Assembly (NCBI GenBank): GCA_050247075.1
Contig: JBFWUW010000013.1
Span: 45,796 to 109,795 of the forward strand
Direction: 5' to 3'
Length of the DNA stretch: 64,000 bases
DNA from: JBFWUW01 sp050247075
Lineage (GTDB): Bacteria > Planctomycetota > Planctomycetia > Pirellulales > JBFWUW01
This document shows positions 1-9,411 of this stretch, in pieces. Both the position numbers and the translations under genes were made by a program. Numbering within the stretch: position 1 is the stretch's first letter; each line of letters starts with the position of its first letter. The notes below the pieces were generated by a model. That model did no database searches. It was not told the origin of the DNA and saw only the letters and a list, made by a program, of their open reading frames with translations.

Positions 1-1680
1 AACGCCCAAAAGGGGAACGAGTTTGTCGTCACCCGGCGCGGGCCATCCATCCGTGTCGAAACGGCCGGGCCCAAGCGGATCATGGTCAACAAGCCGGGCA
101 CCTATTCGGTCAACTTGCTCAACTCGGGCGAGGTTGCCGCCCAAGACGTGCTAGTGGTGGTGCAGGTTCCAGCCTGGGCCGAGGTGTTGTCGGCCGAAGC
201 CACGACGGGCGAATCGCGTGAACCGCCCCAGGGACGCACCGCTGGTGAGTTTCATTGGGCCGTCGATTCGCTCGACGCCCGCAGCAACGAGGAACTAGTC
301 TTGCAGATCGTGGCCCACGAGAACCGCTCGTTCGACCTGGCGGTGCAGTTGAGCTCGTCGCCGGTTACTGCTCAGACCAAAGTGGAAGTACAAGAGGCCA
401 AACTGCAAGCATCCCTGTCTGGCCCTCGTGAAGTCTCTTTTGGTGAAAAAGCCGTCTACAAGTTGACCTTCTCCAACCCCGGTTCGGCCGACGCCGAGAA
501 CGTGGTTGTCCACCTGATGCCGTTGGGCAACGGTACGGAACCGATCGAAACCCATTCGTTGGGCAAGCTCTCGGCCGGTTCCAGCAAGACCGTGGAGGTC
601 GAACTGGTGGCTCGGCAAGAAGGGCAAGTCAAAGTGCAAGTCCAGGCCACGGCCGACGGCGGACTGTCCGCCAACGCCAGCGAGGATGTTGTCGTTCGCC
701 GGCCGGTCCTGCAAGTTGCCGTCGATGCCCCCAAGTTCCGTTACTCCGGTACCGTGGCGACCTACGATATCACCGTCGCCAACAAGGGCAACGACGTGGC
801 CCGCGATGTGGAGGTGAGTGTGCAGCTGCCGCGCGGCGCGGAATTCGCATCGTGCTCCAGCGGAGGCCAGCGCGCCGGCAGCGGCGTGACGTGGCAGGCC
901 AACAGTGTCAAACCGGGTGAGGAAAAAGTCTTCCAAGTCCGCTGCAGCTTGACTACGCCCGGTCCCAATCGCGTGCAGGCCGCCGCTACCGCGGCCGGCA
1001 ATATCAACCATGCTAGTGTGGTCATGACCGAAGTTGAAGCCCTGGCTGACTTGACTTTGGACGTACACGATCCGCAAGGCGCTATTGCCGTGGGCGAGGA
1101 GCTGGAATACGAGATCGTCATCCGCAATCGCGGCACCAAAGCGGCCGAAGAGGTCGAAGTGGTGGCTGCCTTCTCCGCCAGCGTCGAACCCCTGTCGGCT
1201 ACCGGCGGCCAGTTTGGTGTCCACGGCAGCACCGTGGAGTTCGAAACGATTGAGTCAATTGCCGCGGGCGAGGAGTTGACGCTCAAGATAAAGGCCAAGG
1301 CGCTGCGGGCCGGGACGCATGTGCTGCGAACCGAGGTCCGCTCCAAGACCATGCCCACGGCATTGGTTGAGGAAGAGACGACCCGCTTTTATGGCGATAA
1401 CGACGATGTGGACTACGATGAAGCGGGGTACGATGAGACCTCCAGTCTGAAGAAGTCCACCGATGAAGAGGCTGGCAAGACGGCTAAGTTCCAGCCGCGC
1501 AAGCGCATCACGCCGCGGGGCGGCAAACCGTCACGCGGTGCCGCTCCGGCGGCCCATCAGTCGGATGAATGGGTCGCCACGCAACGTGCCACCTCGACCG
1601 ACACGGCCGAGGAGTCTTCCGCCAGCAGCGAGCCGCGGCACCTCGACGAGCCCGCCGAACTGATGCCGATTGACCGGTAG
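1..1680 (+). CDS. DUF11/CARDB-type repeat protein, 5' end outside window
   Basis: The frame is open from base 1, so the true start lies upstream and the first ATG (82) is internal. At least four tandem beta-sandwich repeats of about 110-120 residues are visible, each with a pattern like G-E-x-x-x-Y-x-(I/L)-x-(I/V)-x-N-x-G followed by A-x-(D/E)-V-x-V (for example 'TYSVNLLNSGEVAAQDV', 'YDITVANKGNDVARDV', 'YEIVIRNRGTKAAEEV'). This is the pattern of DUF11/CARDB conserved-repeat domains, found in exported and surface proteins of planctomycetes. After the last repeat, about 100 residues form an acidic then basic, Ser/Thr/Pro-rich tail that looks disordered. There is no membrane segment in the visible part; a signal peptide would lie outside the window. 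The family assignment is fairly secure, the function unknown. Confidence 0.75.
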   Translation, partial: NAQKGNEFVVTRRGPSIRVETAGPKRIMVNKPGTYSVNLLNSGEVAAQDVLVVVQVPAWAEVLSAEATTGESREPPQGRTAGEFHWAVDSLDARSNEELVLQIVAHENRSFDLAVQLSSSPVTAQTKVEVQEAKLQASLSGPREVSFGEKAVYKLTFSNPGSADAENVVVHLMPLGNGTEPIETHSLGKLSAGSSKTVEVELVARQEGQVKVQVQATADGGLSANASEDVVVRRPVLQVAVDAPKFRYSGTVATYDITVANKGNDVARDVEVSVQLPRGAEFASCSSGGQRAGSGVTWQANSVKPGEEKVFQVRCSLTTPGPNRVQAAATAAGNINHASVVMTEVEALADLTLDVHDPQGAIAVGEELEYEIVIRNRGTKAAEEVEVVAAFSASVEPLSATGGQFGVHGSTVEFETIESIAAGEELTLKIKAKALRAGTHVLRTEVRSKTMPTALVEEETTRFYGDNDDVDYDEAGYDETSSLKKSTDEEAGKTAKFQPRKRITPRGGKPSRGAAPAAHQSDEWVATQRATSTDTAEESSASSEPRHLDEPAELMPIDR

Positions 1681-1902
1681 CCAACGTGGCTTCGCTGGGC
1701 CATCCGCTTCGCTACTGACTGCGGCACCCGCGGCTTTCGCCCCCGACCGTTATCGCAAGCTGATGGCTTCTCCGCTGACAGCTTTACAGCTTGATCGGCG
1801 ATAGAATCGCCAACTACAGGATCGATTTTCTTGACATCGCCCCTGGGACTGGCCTACTTTGAAGCTTGGCTTCAATCCGCCTTCCCCAGCAACAGGCCCG
1901 CG

Positions 1903-3243
1903 ATGTCCCGGAAATTGCTGATCGCCGTACTTGTTGTGGGCTGCTGGCCTGCCATATGTCCTCGGCTCTCTGCCCTCGCGCAAGACCCGGCGCCCAAGGC
2001 CGATCCGGCCGACTTTGGCCTGGCCTTGCCAGACGCTCCCCCGTTGCCGGGCGATGGCCGCCGCGTGACGGTGTTGGACGCGGCGGGCGAACTTGTCGTG
2101 GCTAAGGTATACTCCGAAATCGCCGACCGATTTCTGGTGCAATTGCCGAACGGCAAACTGGCCGCCTATCGCCAGGCCGACGCCACCATCACCGACCGGC
2201 CCTATGAGCCAGTCTCCAAGAAGGCCCTGCTGGCCGAACTGGCCAAGGAACAGTTTCAGGGCTACAAGACGCGCGAGACCAATCGCTACGTCTACGTCTA
2301 CAACACCAGCGAGGAATTTTACAAGGCGACCAGCACCATTTTGGAGACGATGTACCCGGCGCTTTACAAGTATTGCGAACGTGAAAAACTCGACGTTCAC
2401 GATCCCGACGTACCGTTGGTGGTGGTGATGTTCAAGACCGAGGCCGAGTTTCAGGCCTACCACCGCATGCCCGATGGCGTCGTGGCCTATTACAACGGCG
2501 TCTCTAACCATGTGATGATGTACGAGCAATCGCGGCTGGCCGAGATTGCCCCCGAACTGGCCATCAAGCAGTCGATTTCGACCATCGCCCACGAAGGGGT
2601 CCATCAGATTTTGCACAACATCGGCGTGCAGCAGCGGCTGTCGCGCTGGCCGATGTGGATCAGCGAGGGCCTGCCCGAATTCTTCGCCCCCACCAAGGTA
2701 GACAAGCGGGTCCGCTGGAAAGGGGTGGGGCTGGTCAACGATTTACGGATGCATAGCCTGTTGGAGTATATCAAGCAGCGGCCCACATCCGAACCTGGCC
2801 AGCTTGTCCGCGAAACCGTCGATGCCGAACAGTTGGACGCCACCGGCTATGCCGAGGCCTGGGCCTTGACGCACTACCTGGCCAAGTACAAGCGGAAGGA
2901 GTTCTTTGCCTATCTCCGCGATGTCAGCCAGTTTCAGTCGCTAGCGCGGCGCGAGCAGCCCGACGTCGACTTGTTCGTCAAACATTTCGGCCAGGACTAT
3001 GCCGAGTTGGAATCGGCCATGCTGAAGTCGCTGAAAAAGCTCCCCTATTCCGATCCCATCGCCAACCAGACGCATTATCTGGTGATCCTGGCGGGAGCGG
3101 GCGGACGGCGAATCTCGGTGGGAGTCTCGCCCGCCCACGTCCAGCAACTGATCGCCCAGGCACCCGGCGCAGCCGTCACCGTGCAAGCCTTTCCCGACCG
3201 GGCCTCCGCCGAGCGCGCCTTCCACGCGGCCGCGGGAAGGTAG
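1903..3243 (+). CDS. DUF1570-type secreted putative metalloprotein
   Basis: The 446-residue protein starts at the ATG at 1903, which gives a clean signal peptide (MSRKLLIAVLVVG... ending near ALAQ). An upstream TTG at 1831 would add 24 residues ahead of the signal and is less likely. The C-terminal half matches the DUF1570 pattern common in planctomycetes. It contains an HExxH zinc-peptidase motif (HEGVH, residues 230-234) followed 21 residues later by a Glu in WISEG (about residue 255), as in gluzincin peptidases. The last 50 residues have a short Gly/Arg-rich stretch. Probably exported. The active-site pattern is seen directly; peptidase activity is inferred. It ends 11 bp before the convergent DUF4198 gene, with no room for a long terminator. 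Confidence 0.8.
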   Translation: MSRKLLIAVLVVGCWPAICPRLSALAQDPAPKADPADFGLALPDAPPLPGDGRRVTVLDAAGELVVAKVYSEIADRFLVQLPNGKLAAYRQADATITDRPYEPVSKKALLAELAKEQFQGYKTRETNRYVYVYNTSEEFYKATSTILETMYPALYKYCEREKLDVHDPDVPLVVVMFKTEAEFQAYHRMPDGVVAYYNGVSNHVMMYEQSRLAEIAPELAIKQSISTIAHEGVHQILHNIGVQQRLSRWPMWISEGLPEFFAPTKVDKRVRWKGVGLVNDLRMHSLLEYIKQRPTSEPGQLVRETVDAEQLDATGYAEAWALTHYLAKYKRKEFFAYLRDVSQFQSLARREQPDVDLFVKHFGQDYAELESAMLKSLKKLPYSDPIANQTHYLVILAGAGGRRISVGVSPAHVQQLIAQAPGAAVTVQAFPDRASAERAFHAAAGR

Positions 3244-3254
3244 GATTTGCTTCT

Positions 3255-4055
3255 TCACTGACCGCAGCAGGGGCAGACTTCAGGCACGCGGATGGTGAGC
3301 GTGGCGGAGTAGGCGGTGCGGTCGTAACCGTCGCCCGATTGTTGTGGTTCCGTGTGGTGGACGACCACCAGCACCAGATTGCCCTCAGTCGGCGTGTAGC
3401 TGGCCTGGCCTTGATCGTCGGTGCGGCGCTCGTAGCGGTCGTCGAAGCCCTCGACAAGTTCCGCGCCGCGGGGAACGAACGAAACCACGGCATTGCTGAG
3501 CGGGCTGCCTTCGTACAGCAACTGGACGGCGATGGGCATGCCCGGCCCTTGCTGCGTGATGGGATTGGTCAGCGGCACCAATTCCAGCTTGTGCCCTAGC
3601 GGCTGGGAGAAATCGTCGGTCTTGGAGGATACCTCGTCCAACTTGGGACTGACGACAAAGAACGCCTTGGCGCTCTTGATGGCCCGCGTCGTTTTGTGCA
3701 GCTTGTCCAATGTATGCACGGCCATGTAAGGGCCAGAGTCGGCGGCGGTGAACTTGGCGCTCCAGTAGCCTTCCTTGGGGGCATAGCCGGTATCGACCGC
3801 GCGGTCCAAAATGTCGTAGTGCTTGCCGGCCGGATTGCGCACGGCCAGCGTCAACCCCTCGTCCAAGTCAATCTTGCTGGCCAGCTTGAAGTCGCGATGT
3901 TCGTTGCCGTGGTTGCCCAGCTTGAGATCGACGTAGACCGAATCCCCCTGGCGCAAAATGCCCGTGTTGGTCTCCAGCCAGGTATCGTGGGCGGAAAGGG
4001 TCGTGGAAATGGCCAGAATGGCAATGGCTGCCAAGCAGCGGAATGTTGCATGCAT
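3255..4055 (-). CDS. DUF4198 domain exported protein
   Basis: The start is placed at the ATG at 4055, which gives a signal peptide (MHATFRCLAAIAILAIS...LSA) directly followed by HDTWLE, the usual beginning of mature DUF4198 proteins. The longer open frame upstream has no signal character. The 266-residue protein is all-beta, with an Ig-like C-terminal part containing 'PVRVQLLYEG'-type features ('GMPIAVQLLYEGSPLSNAVV') and 'TDDQGQASYTP'. DUF4198 includes periplasmic proteins associated with nickel or other metal uptake (NikM-like), but no transporter gene is adjacent. It ends with CPCCGQ, a compact Cys cluster that could bind metal. The next gene upstream on the same strand (the RND pump) is 252 bp away, so it may have its own promoter. 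Confidence 0.75.
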   Translation of the reverse strand: MHATFRCLAAIAILAISTTLSAHDTWLETNTGILRQGDSVYVDLKLGNHGNEHRDFKLASKIDLDEGLTLAVRNPAGKHYDILDRAVDTGYAPKEGYWSAKFTAADSGPYMAVHTLDKLHKTTRAIKSAKAFFVVSPKLDEVSSKTDDFSQPLGHKLELVPLTNPITQQGPGMPIAVQLLYEGSPLSNAVVSFVPRGAELVEGFDDRYERRTDDQGQASYTPTEGNLVLVVVHHTEPQQSGDGYDRTAYSATLTIRVPEVCPCCGQ

Positions 4056-4307
4056 GATGTTGTTCCTAGCTTCAGACGGGGCTTTGTGTGGTGGTTCGCG
4101 GCGAAAGCTCGCAGGGCCGCTGGGGCCGCCACGAACAACCGGCAATTGGAATTAGCCATTAAACGCGATGCATTGTCACGCACGATTCCTACGCGTTCAT
4201 CCGGTAATCGGCCTTACTGCCGCGATTGATTTCCTCACCATGGTAATCCACGGGGGGCCGCCGCATAGCCTCGGCTTCGCCCTTGAAGGGAACGCAATGC
4301 GAAAAGA
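4056..4307. other. Intergenic gap between RND pump and DUF4198 gene
   Basis: These 252 bases separate two minus-strand genes. No open frame with family character, tRNA-like structure or clear hairpin was seen. It presumably holds the DUF4198 promoter, but no motif stands out. Confidence 0.4.
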
Positions 4308-7300
4308 TTACAACGGATGCCCAAGGGGTGGCGTCGGGTGCTCGATAATCTCGCTCAGAGGCCTGTCGTGTTCATCGTTGATCATTTTCCGCCCGTCGGA
4401 CAACTTGGCGAACAGGTAGTATAGTCCGGGAATCACCAGGACACCGATCAAAGTCCCCATGAGCATACCGCCAACCGCCGTGGTGCCAATGGTGCGGTTG
4501 CCAATCGCCCCTGGCCCGGTGGCCCGGACCAAGGGAATCAGGCCAGCAATGAAGGCGAACGATGTCATGGCAATCGGCCGGAACCGCAGCTTACCCCCTT
4601 CGATGCCGGCATCCTTGATGCTGAGGCCTTCTTGGCGGCGCTGGACGGCGAACTCGATGATCAAAATGGCGTTCTTGCCCAACAGTCCGACTAGCATGAC
4701 CAGGCCAATCTGGCAGTAAACGTCGTTGGCCAGCCCCATGCCCTTGAGCATCAGGAACGAGCCAAACAGACCGACCGGCAGCGACACCAGCACCGCCAGC
4801 GGCAAGATGAAGCTTTCGTATTGCCCCACCAAGACCAGATACACGAACATCACCACGATGATAAAGATGTACATCGAGGTGTTTCCCTTGTTGGCCTCGT
4901 CGTAGGCCAGCCCTTGCCAGCCCACATCGAAGCCGCGGGGCAACATTTCCTCGGCGACTTCCCTGACCGCCGCGATGGCCTGGCCGCTGCTGTATCCCGT
5001 TGCGGGCGCTGCCTGAATAATCGCGGTGGTATACAAGTTGTACCGGTTGATTTCGTTCATGCCCTGCATCGTCTTGATTTTCATGAACGCGGAGTAGGGG
5101 ACCATTTGCCCCTCGTCGTTCTTGACGAATAAATTGTCCAGATCCTCCGGATAGCGCCGGAACTCTGGCAGGGATTGAACATACACCTTGTAGAACTGGC
5201 CAAAACGTACGAAGCCTTGCTCCCAGGTGCTGCCCACGACAATCGACAGGTTGTCCATCGCGTCGGCGATCGACACGCCTTTCTGCATCGCCACGTCGTT
5301 ATCGATCACAATCTCGTACTGCGGGTAGTTATTGGCGAAGAAGGTGAACAGTCCCTTGAGTTCCTTGCGCTTGCCCAGGGCCGCCATGAAGTCTTCCGTG
5401 ACTTGCGCGAAGGTGTCGTAATCGCCAGTGTTCGTCTTGTCCAGCAAGCACATGGAAACGCCCCCCGCCGCGCCAAAACCGGGGACCGCTGGAGGTTCGA
5501 AAAACTCCAACTTGACGTTGGAAATCGCCCGTCCCTTCTTTTCGAGCTCTTCAATGATCTGCTTGGAGGTCAGCTTGCGATCGGCCCAAGGTTTTAGGTT
5601 GATGAGGCATGTTCCCGCGTTCGATCCGCGGCCCTCCGTCAGAATTTCGTAGCCGGCCAGCGAGGTGACGGAGGTGATCTCCTCGAATTCCTTGCAGATT
5701 GCCTGCAATTCGTGCGACTTGGCATTGGTGTACTCCAACGTGGAACCGGGCGGCGTCTGGATGATGCCATAGATAACGCCCTGGTCCTCCAATGGGATAA
5801 AACCGGCGGGCAGCACTTTGTTCACCACCAAGATGCCGTAACCGAAAAGGCCAATGACGGCCATAGTCAGCAGGCGCCGTGTGATAAGCAGGCCGACCAC
5901 GGCGACAAAACCATTCGTAACCTTATCGACCCCCCAGTTAAACCCATGCAAAAAGATGCCCAGCGGCCCCCGCTTTTTTTCCTCGTCCGGTTCGCTACCT
6001 GAAAGAATTGACCGGAACGTCAAAACAAACAGCACGGCCATGACACAGCCGATGGCGATCGACCGTTGTTCCGTCAGGGCGATTTGCTCCGAGACCAGTT
6101 CGTGGATGATCTCTACATGCAACAAACGGTAGATGCCGTAGCCCGCGCCCAGGCCCAGCAGCACGGCTAGCAAGCCGCGCACGACATTGGCACCGCGGCC
6201 CGCCATTTTTTTGATGCAGCGATTTACGAAACCAATCAGGCCCCGTTGCTCCTCGTGGTGCGAGTGGGGCTTGAGAATCATGGCGCACAGAACGGGCGTT
6301 AGCGTCAGGGCGACCACGCCCGAGAGGACGATCGACATGGCCATGGTCAGTGCGAACTGGCGGTAGAACACGCCCACCGCGCCAGGAACGAACGTCACCG
6401 GAATAAACACGGCGGTCATCACTAAGGTGATGGCGATAATGGCGCCGCTGATTTCGCCCACGACTTCCTTGGTCGCCGCGTAAGGCGACAGGTGCTTCGA
6501 GTGCATTTTCTCATGCACCGCCTCGACGACAACGATTGCATCGTCAACGACCACGCCAATCGCCAATACCAAGGCGAACAACGTAATCAGATTGACCGAC
6601 ATCCCGAACATGCTCATGAAGAAGAAGGTTCCGATCAGTGATACCGGAACCGCCAAAGTCGGGATGAGCGTGCTGCGAAAGTCTCCCAGGAACAGATAAA
6701 CCACCAGCGACACCAGAATGAACGCCTCAAACAAGGTGTGCAGCACCTTCTCGATCGAGGCGTCCAGAAAATTAGAAACGTCGTAGCTGACCGCGTAATC
6801 GACCATCGGCGGAAACGATTTCTGTTTCATATCCTCCAGCTTGGCCTTGACCTCTTTGATTACGTCGGCGGCGTTGGAGCCGGGGATTTGTTTGAGCACG
6901 ATGGAGGCGGAGGGCAGCCCGTCGATATCGGAATACAAATCGTAGAATGAGGAGCCGAGCGTGACTTTGGCCACGTCCTTGAGCCGCAGAATTTTCCCCG
7001 ATTCGTTGGCCCTGAGGATGATGTCCTGGTATTGCTCTGGCGTATCGTAGCGGCCCACCCACGTTAAGACATACTCGATCGATTGCGATGTCTTGCCGGT
7101 GGCTTGTCCCAGGCGGCCGGGCGAGCCAATCAGGCTTTGCTCCTTGATCGCCTCCATGATGTCGGCCGAGGAAACGTTGTAAGCCCGCATCCGCTCCAGG
7201 TCCAACTCCACACGCATGGCATAGGCGCGGTTACCCAGAATCTGGGCGCGGCCCACGCCGCGGGTCCGCTGGATCTCGGGCAACATGTTGGCGGATACAT

Positions 7301-7769
7301 AGTTATAAAGAAAATTCTGGTCGTGGTTGGGATCCTTGCTGAAAACATTTACGTACATCAGCATGCTCGTCATGTTCTGCATGACGATGATACCCTCGCG
7401 ATCCACGATGGGAGGAAGCTGGTTCCGCACCATTTGGATGCGATTATTGACGTTCAAGACCGCCACGTTCGGGTCCGTGCCCGGCTCGAAGGTGATCATG
7501 ATCGTGGCCTCCCCGGCGCTGGTAGCGGCGGAAGTCATGTACCGCATATCCGGCACGCCATTGATGGCCCGTTCCAGAATGACCAGCGTCGAGTCGACCA
7601 GAATCTTGGCGCTAGCGCCAGGAAAGGAGACAGCAACCACCACGCTGGGCGGTGCTACGTCGGGAAACTGGGAAATTGGCAGCGCCGTAATCGCCAGCCC
7701 GCCCATGAACAAGATGAGCAGCGAAATGACAATCGCCAAGGCCGGGCGGTGGAGGAATTTCGCAAACAC
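4308..7769 (-). CDS. RND efflux pump, HAE1/AcrB family, with extra membrane segments
   Basis: This 1153-residue protein is the proton-driven inner-membrane pump of a tripartite drug-type efflux system. It begins with the family signature (FAKFLHRPALAIVISLLILFMGG, GTG start) and has 'PDVAPPSVVV', the TM4 aspartate pair in GVVVDDAIVVVEAV (about residue 410), the 'RSTLIPTLAVPVSLIGTF' loop and the TM10-12 region 'GKNAILIIEFA'. The usual length is about 1030-1050. The extra length lies between TM6 and TM7, roughly residues 510-615, and includes two added hydrophobic stretches (about 523-547 and 568-590) after a His-rich KPHSHHEE. Its gene begins 13 bp after the adaptor stop, so they are co-transcribed. 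Substrate cannot be told from the sequence; HAE1 rather than heavy-metal (CzcA) type because the DD pair and overall sequence fit HAE1. Confidence 0.92.
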   Translation of the reverse strand: MFAKFLHRPALAIVISLLILFMGGLAITALPISQFPDVAPPSVVVAVSFPGASAKILVDSTLVILERAINGVPDMRYMTSAATSAGEATIMITFEPGTDPNVAVLNVNNRIQMVRNQLPPIVDREGIIVMQNMTSMLMYVNVFSKDPNHDQNFLYNYVSANMLPEIQRTRGVGRAQILGNRAYAMRVELDLERMRAYNVSSADIMEAIKEQSLIGSPGRLGQATGKTSQSIEYVLTWVGRYDTPEQYQDIILRANESGKILRLKDVAKVTLGSSFYDLYSDIDGLPSASIVLKQIPGSNAADVIKEVKAKLEDMKQKSFPPMVDYAVSYDVSNFLDASIEKVLHTLFEAFILVSLVVYLFLGDFRSTLIPTLAVPVSLIGTFFFMSMFGMSVNLITLFALVLAIGVVVDDAIVVVEAVHEKMHSKHLSPYAATKEVVGEISGAIIAITLVMTAVFIPVTFVPGAVGVFYRQFALTMAMSIVLSGVVALTLTPVLCAMILKPHSHHEEQRGLIGFVNRCIKKMAGRGANVVRGLLAVLLGLGAGYGIYRLLHVEIIHELVSEQIALTEQRSIAIGCVMAVLFVLTFRSILSGSEPDEEKKRGPLGIFLHGFNWGVDKVTNGFVAVVGLLITRRLLTMAVIGLFGYGILVVNKVLPAGFIPLEDQGVIYGIIQTPPGSTLEYTNAKSHELQAICKEFEEITSVTSLAGYEILTEGRGSNAGTCLINLKPWADRKLTSKQIIEELEKKGRAISNVKLEFFEPPAVPGFGAAGGVSMCLLDKTNTGDYDTFAQVTEDFMAALGKRKELKGLFTFFANNYPQYEIVIDNDVAMQKGVSIADAMDNLSIVVGSTWEQGFVRFGQFYKVYVQSLPEFRRYPEDLDNLFVKNDEGQMVPYSAFMKIKTMQGMNEINRYNLYTTAIIQAAPATGYSSGQAIAAVREVAEEMLPRGFDVGWQGLAYDEANKGNTSMYIFIIVVMFVYLVLVGQYESFILPLAVLVSLPVGLFGSFLMLKGMGLANDVYCQIGLVMLVGLLGKNAILIIEFAVQRRQEGLSIKDAGIEGGKLRFRPIAMTSFAFIAGLIPLVRATGPGAIGNRTIGTTAVGGMLMGTLIGVLVIPGLYYLFAKLSDGRKMINDEHDRPLSEIIEHPTPPLGHPL

Positions 7770-7782
7770 GAGCGGGCACCGC

Positions 7783-9051
7783 CTATTCTGCGTGGTATTT
7801 CAGGTTGGCGAGAACTTTTTCCGGTTCCTGAAATTCGAATTCGATGTGGCTGCCGTCGCGAACTTGCCGAATCCCCTCCAGGATAATCTTGTCGTTCTCA
7901 TCCAGGCCGCTGGAGACCACAAAGATGTCGTCCTCGGGGGCGCTGTGGATCTCAATGTCGCGCTGGCGGACGATATTGTCCTTGTCAACGACGTAGGCAT
8001 ATCGCTTGGCGAGAATGGGATAAGTCGCCCGTTGCGGAATTACAATCGCGTCGCGCATGGTGGTATGGATCAAGATGGTGCCGGTCTGGCCGTTCCGCAG
8101 CAGGCCATTGGGGTTCGGAAAGTCCGCGCGGAAGGGGATGTTCCCGGTGGTATTATCGAAGTCCGCCTCAATTGCCCCGATCTTTCCATGTTCCGGAAAG
8201 ATCTCGCCGTTGGCCAACTTCAGTTCAATTCGCAGGGGTTCCGCATCGTCGTTGCCATTGCCATTCGCGGTCTGGCCATCGCCCAGGCTTTCGGCGCTCG
8301 TGCTCGCCTGTTGGGCCGTTTCCAATTCGGCCTTGTATTCCAAATAGCGGGCCTCGGGCACGTTGAAGTACACCCACATCAAGCTATTGTCCGAAAACGT
8401 CGTCAGAATGTCCCCTTCTTCAATCAGGCTCCCTAACTGGTTGCGCTGGCGGTCGACAATTCCATCGAATGGCGCGGTAACGCTGGCAAAACTCAATTCG
8501 GCCCGCGCCAGCATGACCTTGGCCTGAGCCTTGGCCAGCTCCGCCTTTTTGAGGGCGATCTCCTGCGGGGAAACGATGCCTTTCTTCAAGAGCGTTTCGG
8601 CATTGGTGAGCTCAATTTGGACTCGCTGGGCTTCAGCGATTTCGCTGTCCAGCCTGGCTTGGTAAAGAACCGGCAGGATCTTGAACATCAACGCCCCCTT
8701 TTTCACGGCCTGTCCCTCTTTGACGCAGATCTCCTCGAGATATCCTTCCTGCAGGGCCTTGACCTCAATATGCTGGCACGAGTGGATCTGGCAGACGTAT
8801 CTTTGCGTACCAATCACGTCTTTCTTCACGGGACTGGTGACCACGATCTTGTGCCCGCCATGTTCCGCTTCACCCTCTTCCGCGGCACCATGCCCGGCTT
8901 GGCCATGCCGGGATTCGCCATGCTCGGATTCCGAATGCGCCGTGTTTGCGGCGTCGGCCGATCGTTCTTGTGAATCAGCCTCGGATGCGCAGCCCGCCAG
9001 GACAAGCACGCCTGGCATCAGGATGATGATGGCAATCTGGGAGAGCTTCAT
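7783..9051 (-). CDS. RND periplasmic adaptor lipoprotein (membrane fusion protein), His-rich N-terminus
   Basis: The ATG at 9051 gives a lipoprotein signal (MKLSQIAIIILMPGVLVLAGC, lipobox LAGC). The much longer open frame upstream is not supported. After the lipidated Cys comes a segment of about 40 residues very rich in His and Glu (HSESEHGESRHGQAGHG..., EAEHGGHK). Then follow the lipoyl half-motif (VKALQEGYLEEICVKEGQAVKKGALMFKI), an alpha-hairpin (about residues 105-150), the second lipoyl half (ASVTAPFDGIVDRQ) and beta-barrel and membrane-proximal domains, as in AcrA/MexA. 422 residues, slightly long for the family because of the His-rich arm and an insert with SAESLGDGQTANGNG. It links the outer-membrane factor and pump encoded on either side. 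Confidence 0.92.
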   Translation of the reverse strand: MKLSQIAIIILMPGVLVLAGCASEADSQERSADAANTAHSESEHGESRHGQAGHGAAEEGEAEHGGHKIVVTSPVKKDVIGTQRYVCQIHSCQHIEVKALQEGYLEEICVKEGQAVKKGALMFKILPVLYQARLDSEIAEAQRVQIELTNAETLLKKGIVSPQEIALKKAELAKAQAKVMLARAELSFASVTAPFDGIVDRQRNQLGSLIEEGDILTTFSDNSLMWVYFNVPEARYLEYKAELETAQQASTSAESLGDGQTANGNGNDDAEPLRIELKLANGEIFPEHGKIGAIEADFDNTTGNIPFRADFPNPNGLLRNGQTGTILIHTTMRDAIVIPQRATYPILAKRYAYVVDKDNIVRQRDIEIHSAPEDDIFVVSSGLDENDKIILEGIRQVRDGSHIEFEFQEPEKVLANLKYHAE

Positions 9052-9411
9052 AGAGTTCTTGCGTTCCTCTCGGACAAGATTTCCAGAGTGCGGCCCTGGC
9101 GGACTCATGGATTGTGCGGCGGGCCTAGTTAGTGTTTGGGAGGGCTGCCCTGGGGAATCCTTTTGCTTAGCGTCGTGCAAATAAATGTGTATCGCGTCGC
9201 ACCCTATTCGCAGCATACCGCGAACCGGGCGGAAATTGACTGCCCAAACGCAAGTGTGAAGGAATTGTAATGCTAGGTCAGATCTATCCACTCCAGCGTG
9301 CCGCAACACGCGCCAAGAAAGCGCCCTAATGCTTTGCCGTGGCTGCAAATAAGAAAACCTGGCCGCTGATGGTATCGTGGGCGGCCGAACGAATTGCCTG
9401 ACTAAGAAGGG
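9052..9411. other. 360-base gap between outer-membrane factor and adaptor genes
   Basis: No convincing gene was found. The frame of the adaptor stays open through this stretch, but the translation has no family character and precedes the lipoprotein signal. It may be a transcribed spacer of the efflux operon. No clear hairpin or promoter was recognised. Confidence 0.4.

Noticed and set aside
1831..1902. TTG start giving a 470-residue DUF1570 protein
   Set aside because: The extra 24 residues precede a good signal peptide that begins at the ATG at 1903.
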